DNA from: Hydractinia symbiolongicarpus
Lineage: Eukaryota > Cnidaria > Hydrozoa > Anthoathecata > Hydractiniidae
Direction: 5' to 3'
Length of the DNA: 64,000 nt
NCBI RefSeq assembly: GCF_029227915.1
Contig: NC_079887.1
Location: 23,557,650-23,621,649 of the forward strand
In this document: piece after piece, positions 37,162-48,600 of the stretch
Layout of the letters: the number at the start of each line of letters is the position of its first letter
How positions within the stretch are numbered: the first letter of the stretch is position 1
Notes under the pieces: model-generated
What the model was told of the DNA's origin: nothing
What the model saw: only the letters and a program-made list of their open reading frames with translations
Databases searched by the model: none
Made by a program: the position numbers and the translations under genes

Positions 37162-38127
37162 ATGGCAGAAAAGTATGGCATTCAGAGTGTGTGTGCGAAA
37201 TTTTGTGAAACTGTTAAATCTTTTTACGACAAAAAAAATGTCGCGAAAGGTGATAAGTTTTTTATGCAGTTGATGCATGAAATGGCTGATGATAACGTTA
37301 ATGATGATGATGATGATGATGAGGAGGAGGAGGAGTATAAGTTGTTTAAAGATGAAGTTACAACGAATTCTTTATATCCTGTCAAACCGTTTTATCGTTG
37401 GTTAGCAACAAAGCTATTTCACTGGATATACAATGACATACATCCTTCTTGTTCTCATAGCCGGTTAGAAAATTTAAATGAAATTGAAAGTGATTTTAAC
37501 ACCAGTATCAAATATCGTGTAGAGAAACTTCAAGAATTTATTAAAGTATGTGAAGCCACGTTTACGGCGGACAATGTGTGCGATGGGGTTGAGAAATGCT
37601 TCTGCGATAATACCATGGATTCATACACTAGGATAACATGTCTTAAGAATTTAAATACCACGCGGCTAGCCGTACACATGGATTTGACTAATGATCTACT
37701 TGCTCACTTAACCAAAGGTGATATTTTAAAGCTGCTAGGATTTCGTAAAACAGTGGGTAGTCTTGAACAATTACCTCCAGACCTAGTAAATCTCTGGACC
37801 TCGTATCAAGCGTTACATAATATTAACGCTAGAATAACCGTGGGCGCACGTGCATTAGCAAAACATTGCCATCGGAGTAAAGATAAGTGGTGGGGTGAAA
37901 GCACGGGAAATGAACATGCTAAAAATAGACATGCATTGATAATTTTACAGCGCATATTTAGAAATATAGTTTGGTTAAACATTCATGTATTACCTCATGA
38001 GATGCATGTGTTAGAAATACGGTGTAAAGAAGGTTACGGTTTGAGGTGGAGTCACGATGGAAAGTTTTTTCGAGGATTTTTAGAGCCTCAAATGCTGGAT
38101 GGTCATAAAAATGGATGGGTTCATTGA
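37162..38127 (+). CDS. Conserved protein of unknown function, copy 2
   Basis: Intronless 321-aa paralogue of the protein at 30041-31000, with two extra Asp in the acidic run (DDDDDDEEEEE) and about 20 substitutions, mostly in the N-terminal third; the last 100 or so residues, including GFLEPQMLDGHKNGWVH, are almost unchanged. The leader acceptor (TTTTTAG ending 37145) stands 16 nt before the ATG exactly as in copy 1. Conservation concentrated in the C terminus suggests this is the functional domain. Confidence 0.75.
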   Translation: MAEKYGIQSVCAKFCETVKSFYDKKNVAKGDKFFMQLMHEMADDNVNDDDDDDEEEEEYKLFKDEVTTNSLYPVKPFYRWLATKLFHWIYNDIHPSCSHSRLENLNEIESDFNTSIKYRVEKLQEFIKVCEATFTADNVCDGVEKCFCDNTMDSYTRITCLKNLNTTRLAVHMDLTNDLLAHLTKGDILKLLGFRKTVGSLEQLPPDLVNLWTSYQALHNINARITVGARALAKHCHRSKDKWWGESTGNEHAKNRHALIILQRIFRNIVWLNIHVLPHEMHVLEIRCKEGYGLRWSHDGKFFRGFLEPQMLDGHKNGWVH

Positions 38128-41100
38128 TACACTTTTTTTAAATTCAATAATACAATGTTGTTTTTCTTTCTCATAGATTTAAATCCTGTAAATTCTCGAT
38201 TTAACGCCCACTTACAAATTAACTTATTACACGAAAACAACTAGTCAACTAATTAACGCAATCAAATACATAGGTTTCTTAAATGATAGTTCGCTTTAAA
38301 AAACATCTGTATATTTTAATGCATTTATTTTTCATATGTTTCTTTTGCAAAATGCTTTTTAAAAATATAATTATATGATTTCGAGATCTTCTTTTTAATC
38401 TAGAAAGCGGTAAACAAAACATAAAACGGAGAGATGGTGTGTTCTTTTTTTATTTCTAACTAATCAACGAAAGTCCTTGCAAGCGATATTTGAAATATAT
38501 CAAGATTCGCGTTAAATAATGCAGTTTAAATATTTGTTTTTTAAATTCGCGTTTATTACCACCCACAAATATCGAAATTTATAAATTCTCGTAAGTTTTT
38601 TGGCATCACAATCCTGCTTTATTAAGTTGACTACTTATTTTCGTGTAATAAGGTAGTCCTCTTATCAGCGCAACATTTAAATAAACACATCCTCTTCGGA
38701 TAATCGCCTCCGGTTGTCACTTAAATTATTATTTTAGTTAAAAGAGGCGCTTTTTTGATTTAACGAAGGCCAGTATGTTCCCCTTTTGAACTGTTGGCTA
38801 TTCCATCCTATCTAAAAAAGAAAGGAGGATGTTAGACGCCGAACCGAGCATTTACAGTATATAAATAAATATTACAATATTCAAATTAAAAGTTTTAAGA
38901 TTGATGTGTAGATACGATAAACAAAATCCGAAAACTGCGAACATGGATGTAAAAAAATTTTCACCCTTCACGTTGTATATACTGGGAACGCGTGGTATGT
39001 TTGTTGATTAGAGGTTCGCCTGTAGAATTTAGCAAAGCCTTCACGGCGCTTCTTTTTGTCCCTTCCCAGCTTGCGTAGTTCATTTTGCAAAACCCCTTGA
39101 TAGCAACTCCAATAGCAACTGAAAAAGGTATCCTGGTAAAATAATCATTATAAATAGAAATTTACATGTGCTTAGAACAACAGCATTAATAATTTCCTTT
39201 TTTCTACATTTCACATCCTCTCAAAATGAATGATCCTGCCGTAACCAAAACATTAAGTTGTGACGAAGACATTATACGTTAAAATATGACGAAACACAAA
39301 AAATTGGTGTAAAATTTAAATTGATTTCTTCCAGTATTGATACATTATACTCGTGGAAATTTTAAAAAAGGAACCAATTTGGTCTCCCTTACAAGGTAAT
39401 GAACGCTGACAAGAAAAATTTACCTCTACAGCAAACACTATGAACAAGGTTGCAGAAACTTGGGTTTTTGTAAGAAATATAATTGACTGATAATTTTTAC
39501 ATTCTGATGTCAAAACCAGTATATGTAAGCCTTCTGCTACGACTCCCATTTATAGTATTTATAGAAAACAACAGTATTTGACAAGCCTCAAAGTAGTGAT
39601 AAATTTTAAAAATAGAAACAAAACACGGAAAAAATTAACCGATATTAAACCGATTACGTGTTTATTGATTACAGTCGTGGTAAAATTTGCCTGAGCAAGC
39701 AAAATTATGCCGAACTGGCTACACTCAAAAATTTTCCTTTGTACAGCCATGTTTAGGGCGTTTCCATTTCAAAAAAGTAATTAATTTTTCATTTTATATT
39801 ATAAGAATAAGATCACAAAGAAATGTCTTTATCTGGTTGCTCTAATAAAACTAAAAGAAGCCTAAAATAACAACATAAACATTTGGACTAAATTTGTTTC
39901 TACTAGCCTCGCATACTCGAGATTTCATACCAACAGGAAAATCCAACACGCGGAACATAAAATGCAAACGGAAACTAGATTGTAATAGATATTTAATTTT
40001 GTTTAATTTAAACTTTCCTTTTACTGCCAAGGTTTTTCCTGTCACATATTGTAACAGTTGCAAACCTATTTTTCCCACAAAAAGACTTCATTTTTGGTTA
40101 GGACACAATTCATTCGTTGGGACACACATGAGTATGAAAAAAGTATGTATTACACTTTTTGTTTAATAAACAACTAACTAATAAGCCACTAATACTGGGA
40201 TGTTAAAATTTTGTTAAGGCAAAGTTGTAGTAGTTGCAACCTTTAATTTATTTAACTTGACTATTTGAATTCCTATCTCATTTAATTCTTTCTTGATAAG
40301 GAATACATTCTGAAATAAATTGCATTAAATTTAATGATAGTTAGACGTCTATAAGTGTGTCTTTAATGGAAACTGAGAGCAATCAACGGGAGAGAAAAGC
40401 TATACAGATGTACAGTTAATACTTGTTCAAAGATTTCCGATTACAAGCTTTTCTTGTTTCATCAGCTAGAATTCAGCAACGACTTACCTTGTGGTATTAG
40501 TTATGTGAACTGCGTCCTCGCTATAAATCTTACAACTCTGCAGTATATGTCAAAACAAAGTGTATTTATAACTTCGTTACTAATTATAACATTAAAAATT
40601 GAACTATCAAAGGTTTTACAACTAGTGTGGAAAAATATGCAGTTTTTGTGACTTAAGTATTCCCAACCTTAGCAGTGTTCCATACTACAGATAAGATTAC
40701 CGTTAAACCTCTTTTGTTATCAGTGGTATTTTTAAATAAAAGTAACCCCCGTCTTTTACAATAATAGGATGCTACCACTGGCTTACAAAGATACAAACAC
40801 AGAGTATTAGACTATAGACAGGAATTTTTCTTGACTATCAAGAACATCTTTTAAGGAAAAAAATGTATTAAAACGGGTGATTGATGAGAAAAATTTTAAA
40901 TGCTAATTTGAAGACGAAAATCTATTTGGGATTCAGCCTTATTATTTATTACCATCATTCATTAAGCCTCCTAAAATTTATCATTCAGTATTTCTTTCAC
41001 TCCAGAGTGTCCCTCGTTTACAGGATCTCTCATTTAGAGCTATTATTACAGGGGATTCTCGTTGATAATTAAGTTTATCGAGAAAAAAAATTCCCGGAAG

Positions 41101-42625
41101 AAAAGTTGGATAAATGACACAAATAACAAGTGAATGTTTCGCGGAGTGCAATGATTGCCGGCATAAAACATTTTTGAAACCAAAACAGAAAAGTTGTTTT
41201 CATATAAAATTCGTTGGTTTCATCACAATTTATTAGTAAAATATAGTGTACAATGAAGTAATATTCAAAATTAGATTTAGACATTTTGTGAAAAATGTAA
41301 TCGCTCTGTGAGAACTGTTCTAAACAAAAGACCCTGGAATCGAGAATGTATCTCTGGAACATGCTCAGCCTCCGATAATATTTATAAAAAGGTGAGAGGT
41401 CTCGGTAGGGCTTAGCGTGAACTTGTCGTAACTTTCACTTGTACAAGAATTAGATAGATGATTTTCCAACCTCGCTCCCAGCGCCTGTTGCCTCTTTTCT
41501 ATAACCAAGACGGCGAGACGAACATGTTCGTATTTTCATATAATCTGGTCTGGGAAATATTCCAAGAACCACCTAATCAGGCCATAAATCATTTTTATTC
41601 CTAATGTAAAAATGCACAAAGATGTGTTTCCCTTTAAGTTGGTACTTCCGCCCCGCAGTTTTTTGAATAAGGGCGTAAGGAAGAGATAGATATCATACCA
41701 GTGTATTCAGTTTTAACTTCCCAGGGATAATCTTTTATAAACAAACAAAATCCATTTTGTCAAACGCACCAGGGAAAATTCCGACATTTTTTATACCATT
41801 ATGCCTACATTACACGCCCTTAGTGTGGCCATGGCTACGTGATGTGCGTTTGTTGATTCCTATGATATCTCTTCTTAGCTACTATTGTTGGTGATAAAAT
41901 TCTAATATTTTTTAAATAAAAACATGACAAATTACATACGTCGAGCATTTCTTTTATCTGATAGAATTAATTTTGATGCAGAAATTGATTATAAATTCTT
42001 TTTTCGACAACTTATATTTTCCACAATGTAATTTTAATCCGCCCACAACAACGCTATTTCATTCATTCTTTCACAACAAAAAACCTTGAATAATACTGAT
42101 ATTTAAAGTTTTCTGCTAATTCACTGTCGTTGCCATCGGATACCTTACTGAGTAAAAAAGCTATTAAGATATATTTCGGTATAAATTTAATTGAAAAGAA
42201 ATGTAAATTTGATGAGAAAGCGCCCTGCCGAGGTTATTGTTGTCAACAATATTTCTAGATTGTCCTAATGAACTGTTAACGTAGCATATATAACTTCCAC
42301 TGAAACATTTTCTGATATTGTTTTAGCAGCTAGCCACCACACATGTCTGTAATAAATCAATTTTACTAGTGTGTTGGAATTAAGTATCTAAGCTGCATTA
42401 AAACGCTGCTTGGAGTAATATAAGGGATTTAACCTTCGTGGCATTAAAATTTAAATGATTTAACAGCTTACGTAAATAATATAATTATTAGGTTTTGTGA
42501 TATAAAAGGATATGAATTTGTTGGACGCATTGTGTTATGTGCATTTTACTGTCGTTTAGAATTTGCTGAAGAGAGATTTGATCATATCAAGAAAATATTG
42601 ATTTTAGTTAGATTTGGTAACTGTT
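38128..42625. other. Non-coding remainder of unit 2 and TRP gene 5' flank
   Basis: 38128-41854 is the counterpart of 31001-35354 with deletions; 41855-42625 is single-copy DNA before the TRP channel gene. No gene recognised. A splice-acceptor-like site (GATTTTAG ending 42607) precedes the TRP start codon by 18 nt. Confidence 0.6.
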
Positions 42626-45600
42626 ATGGCATTTAGTATGTGTGGTAATGATAACGATGATGATTTTCCGGCAAGAGAGATGAAGGAAGTGATCATGAAC
42701 CAGTTGACTAAAAATATAGCAATGGAGGTTGGGGATAAGTATACTAACTATGTTTGCAAACGGAGACCTGAGAAACATAAGACAGATAATCACAGAACTG
42801 GACCAGCACCTATTGAAGAATCTGACGCCATCCGAAAATCAATTGCCAAAGCCACGTATGGAACTTTAGATTCTGATCTAGAGGATTTAGACTTCGAAGA
42901 TGTTCGAACCAAGAACTCAAAACATTCTAGTTACACAAAGTTTCGAGTGACAACGAATGATCGAGGCGATAGTCTGGCTAGTTGTAGAGCGCTGGTTGTT
43001 TATTTTTCAAAGCTGGCTAAAACAAAAGACGACGAGGAAATGATCGATTTGAATTTTGTTGATTCGTTGCTGGAGAATGGTGCTGACATTAACTTCTCAG
43101 ATAAGCATGGTCAAACTGTCCTACATGAAATATCGCGTGGCTGGCATCCAGACATCGCTAAATTCGCATTACAACATGGAGCGAATATCAATAAAGCAGA
43201 TGGTTATGGGAGAACACCACTACATCTGGCTGCTGCTGTAGACTATGATGATATGGTTAAATTTCTGGTTGAAAACGGAGGTAAGTTTTGATTTCTATAA
43301 TTTATCGTATAAGCAAATGTAACTGGGCGATACTATGTAAGCCGCCAGGTAAAGTTAAAGAACAAGACCAGGGACTTTCCGATTTTAGACTTCTATGTTT
43401 ATGACCTTAATCAGGAACGGAAAAATCATATAGACGCTGTGATAGATTCTTTTGTCTTTGCAATGTTTTTTTACGGAGCATTTAATCGATGAATCTCGCA
43501 CTTTATTTTTTAATTTGGTACGCGCATGGAAGTAAGTAAGGGGGTACGATAAAAGTTTTTTCTAGGTCAGCAGAAAGTAACAAACAACGCAAAAACACTA
43601 AAAACAACAACAAAACCACAGTAAACCATAAAAGTTCTCTCATTTACCTTTGAGGATGCAACGCAGTGAGACTCTTCTAAAAGAATTTCATATACCCAAT
43701 CAATTACGTCATTAATATGCTAATAAAAAAGAGAGAACAAACACAATGGCAACCATTTTGGAGTGGTCAAACACACCCTGACAACCTTTAAGAAAAACCT
43801 ACGCGAATTTCATCCGGTGCGCACAATATTTCCAGCATGTACTTATATTTTAATTATAAATATAAACAGAGCATAATTAACGACAGCGGATACGCATTTC
43901 AAAACTTTCAAAACAGGCCTTGTAACGAATTGGTATTTAATAAGTGCATCATCCAGCAAATTCTGCTTCAAATCAGAACATCACTCTAAAGATGATGTAC
44001 TTTTAAAAGGAGAGATATGAATTGAGCAGACTGGGTGTTAAATCATTCGACTTTTTTCCTTTTTTAAAAAAGATGATATCAATTGCTTTTTCTTGATGAC
44101 GAAGGATGATTTCTTCTTCAAGTTTAGTAAAAAATAATCCATTGCCACATGTAAACTAACTTTTCTTTATACTTTAATCTGACGTTGTTAAAGAAATTTA
44201 TTTTGGGTATTAATACCTAAATTAAATTTTTAGCTCGGCTTAAATGATTTGTACAATATTACCACAATGATCTGCTCATTATTCCATTTTTTCAGTAATG
44301 CTGTAAAATCATTGTAAAATTATTTTATTACCTTTTGTCAATATAAAAAAATAAGCAAGATGTGATAGTACTTAAGCAAAATTTTAGGCTTACTAAAATA
44401 AATCCTATATAAATGCTATATGCAAGCCCCCTGTAACGGTGGTGTTCTTTTCTTTACTAACTTAAATTATGGCGAAGCTGCCACCTAGAGGGTGAACGTT
44501 GAAATATAAGAGTTAGACGGTAAACAGTCATAGTGGGCGTCAATTTTGACCTGAGGCGTACAAATTTAAATGGTCATATGTAGTAGTTGGGCGTCAGCGG
44601 GTGTCAACACTGGATGACACATCTGGCTTTGTGTAATGAAGAAATAAAAAGATGAAATTTTAAACCTATTTAAAGCTTTAAATCCATATATCTATATATA
44701 AACAAAATAATATCAATTTGCATGTTGTCATGGTTACAATGCACCTCCCAAGAATCCGTGTTGGTGACGTCATAGTTTTTTGTTTTGAATTTTTTTTAAC
44801 AACCTTCGAGAATCACAGTTATAGCAACGAAGCTTTTATTTGAAAATAAATTAGAAGGAAAATAATCTCTGTTATAATAGGTTTTCGTTGATGTTGCGGT
44901 TGTTGTTGTTATTGTTATTGTTGTTGTTGGTATTGTTATTGTTGTTGTTATCTCGCAACTTTAGCGCATCGTTATACATCATTAACTGTGCTTTCGACAT
45001 TTTTCGTGATTTGAAAACACGTAACATTAAAGAGCCTTGGTATCAAGCGGAACAATATATAGTTCAAGTTGCTTGCCTAAGAACATTTTTGTGGCACAGT
45101 ATGTGGTGTTATCTAATTACAAAGAGTACGTCATTCATTGAGCAAGTGGCTGATGAATGACGGATTAACAAAGTGGATATAACTGCGCTTAGCATGTCTA
45201 CTACAGTTCCTAAAAGGTAGGGGGTAAACTACGCAATTAGACGGCCGGATCGTTCATTCCTTTATAGGTGCAGGAATGTTCTTTTTTATTTTTCAATAAC
45301 ATTTGAAGGTGATGAACAGTGAAACATTAGTATGTTCAGGAGAAAGGATGGAAATGGCAAATTTTGAGTTAATACTCGTTGGGAGTGCTCAAAAGAAAAT
45401 CTAACAGAAACACGAAAATTGGTCGATTGTCATTATCAGACAATACGACTGTATTCTCTTTATGACAGATCTGTGATATAAACCCAGAAAGTTAACTAAT
45501 TTTTTTTATTTATCCCAAAAATCTTTTGAGAGGAAGGTGATGTTAGTGAATATAAATGGACGCGTATTTGGAAGACCTCAACTGGGACAGCATCGGAAAC

Positions 45601-48600
45601 GCAAATTATAAACGCCAAATATTATGATCTCGCAAATTACTACCGCTTTATATTATAACCTCGCAAAATTATTAACGCCAAATTTTTATCACCTTGAAAA
45701 TTTTTAACACCAAACATTACCTTGAAAATTATTACCGTCGAATAATAACACTTTGCAAATTATTGTTTTTTTTTGCATTCTTTTTTTTGCATTTTTTATG
45801 TAACATTACATTTATTTGCCACAAATAAATAAATAAACTTACAACAACATCAAAATAAAAAATTAGTAACAATTTAACAGTTCAACATGGTTTCACTTAA
45901 GAATTAATATTGAGAATCGAATGAGTGAGACAATATTTTTTAAGTTCCATATCTGTCAGCTGTTGGCGAAGAATTACGTTCTTCAAAGAAGCAATTGTGC
46001 TTTCTGAGTTTCGTAGCTCTGTGGGCGCTCGTTCAATGGGATTTATACTTCCCAAACCACCAAGTCGAGGAGGCAAAGACAGGAGTGTGAGTTTGCACAC
46101 TATTAGCGCCAAATTTTATCATCTTGCAAATTATTAGCGCCAAATTTTATCATCTCGTAGATCATTAACGCCAAATATTTTTGCCTCGAAAGTGGTAAAC
46201 GTCAAATATTAATATTTTGCAAACTATTAGCGTCAAATGTTAACACTCCACAAATTATTAGCGCCAGATTGTATCATCTCGCAAGTTATTTTGAAACAAG
46301 CTTGGTCTTTTTCAGTTTTCTTTTAGTACTGGTGACGAGGTTGGAAATCATCACTTTGCAATGTGATCACGAATTCTTGCAAAAAACAAATATTGTCAGC
46401 AATTAGTCTTGTGACAACATTCTTTTTTATATTTTAATACTTATTCGACTTATTCTATTAAATCTTTGCATTAGTAATACCTTAGAATCACGTAAAAAAT
46501 ATTAAGTCCAATTTAATTGTTGTCAATTTGTGCTAATCAATGGACATTATTAAACATCGTTAACTGTTAATTGAGATAGATCGTAAACATGACCTGATAA
46601 ACATACTGTGGTACGTGACCTGACCACATTAGATTTCAATGTCAAATCATACTATGGGTGTTTCATTAATACAAACACACATAACACAGGTCTAACTCTC
46701 CTAAAATTTTTATGGTTTAGTTAGTGAAGGGAAGTTAAAAAAAAAACCTACACGGCAAAACAATATATTTGGTGCGTTCTTAGGTAATGAGTCATAAGCG
46801 TGAATACGGTGGGTCATTTCTGACAGATTAAGGTAAAATAAATAATTCCGGTAAACTAAAAAGCAAAACCAAAAGGAAAGGAAAAAACCGCGCCTCGTTG
46901 CGTTAACAAGATTGTTTTGCAAGAATGTGCACATGTGTAATGACGTAGTTCGCAAATTGATGATGCAAAAAAGTTATCTCTGTATTAAGAGCCGTATTCT
47001 ATACGCAAAATGGTAGCCGCATTACCGAGACAATGAAATGTGGTAAGTAAAGGTCGGGTGAACCCTTGAATTTATCTACGGACCATTGACTAGTTTCTAT
47101 AAACTATGGGGTGAGAATAGCCTGTCCTCGTATCAAAAATTGTTAGCCTTACTTCTTCAAGTAAGTAACCTTGCCAGAAAAGCATAACCTGATTGTTTCC
47201 GGTTGGGAGTTTTAAATTTGTCCGTTTTCAGCTAAAAATGACTGTAAATAAAAAGACTTTAAAAAAAGAAAACATTAACATCTAAATAGCAGAAACCATA
47301 GGATGCATGCAACTAAATGGTTTCTAGCACTTTTCCCACGATAAGAGCAGATGAGCACACTGGCACTTCAGGTAGTATAGGGGCGACGGATATTTAACAT
47401 TTTTCACCGACAATTCTGATAATCTACTAGAAGGCAACCCCGGTTTCAGCCCGGTTCTACTAGAAGGCAACCCTAGTTCCAGCAACAAGCTGCAGCTTGT
47501 TGCTGGAACCAGCTATAAATCCAGCGGTAAAACGAAGAAAATTTCAGCTGGCGCGAAATTTTAACGTAAAATACTTCTACTTTCAGCTAATTTAAGCGCT
47601 ACAACTGTGGGTGAACTGCAAACACCAATGCATTACGCTGCGAAGAACAATGCAACATCATCTTTGAAAGTAATGTTAAGGCTTGGTGCACGCATTAACG
47701 AAAGAGATTACAAAGGGCGATCACCTTTGTTTGTGGCTGCAGAAACAGGTAACTTCATTATTTGTTGAATTCAAAAGAAGATGGGGTATTGTTAGCAACT
47801 ACAATATATAATTTTTATGTAATCGTTTTCACATTTAATTTTCTCTTTCGTCATTTTTAGCTCGGCCGGAAGCAGCCAGGTTCCTAATAGAGCAAGGTGC
47901 ACCAGCGGGGGTCTATGACAGCAGCGGCACACCCTGTCTTTCGCTGATGATTGAGAAGATACCGCAAATTGCCATCGAAGCTGTTGAACAATTTCATCTG
48001 TTAGATAGAGCATTCCGAAAGCATTATTACTATCTCAGTTACCTGGAACCTGATCCCAACTACTTGATTGATTACATTCCTGAGAATAAAAGAGAATTGA
48101 GGGAAGTGAAAGAAAGGAAAAAACTTGAGAAGAAATTATTAACAGCTCGAGGTGAGCGAATCATGAAGAAGGAGAAGACGTATGCAAAGACACCATTAGA
48201 GGTAATATTTGTGAACAATTTTCCTAATAAAAAATAAAATGTATGTATTGCGTTTGTATACTGGACTTGTTATTTCAAAATTTCTCTTTATATATCATTT
48301 TTCGTGCATTCTTAAAGTTGCAACTCTTATTATCTGTCAGAATCTGTCAGGTTGGTTGATGCAATGTTGTACGAGTCTCTGATCATCCATTAGGATTGAA
48401 TACTCCTAATGCACCTTTTAAAAGATTTTCCCATTTATACTTTAGGTGATAGTGCAGTACAATCAATTGGACATTATCATGCATCCAGTTTTCCAAAGGC
48501 TGCTGCATGTCAAATGGAACTTATTTGGAAAGTTCGGCTCAGCAAAACTTCTTGCAATTAACTTGTTTTACACACTGCTTTGGACAATGCTTGGTATTAT

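Larger units (their letters stand above)
35355..41854. repeat. Tandem duplication unit 2 (6,500 bp)
   Basis: Second direct unit in the same orientation, directly abutting unit 1 and ending with the same GATGTGCGTTTGTT. Positions are offset +7116 at the start and +6500 in the tail because of two deletions relative to unit 1. It holds the truncated DUF2961 copy, the small frame with an internal duplication and the 321-aa gene. Confidence 0.95.

Noticed and set aside
33351-41362. Paired short frames identical in both duplication tails (for example 33351-33578 and 39851-40078)
   Set aside because: Identity reflects the near-identical DNA of the tails, not protein conservation; no domains, starts or splice context.
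44888-45160. Leu-rich 90-codon frame resembling a signal or membrane peptide
   Set aside because: Produced by a GTT/ATT trinucleotide run inside TRP intron 1, without domain or splice support.
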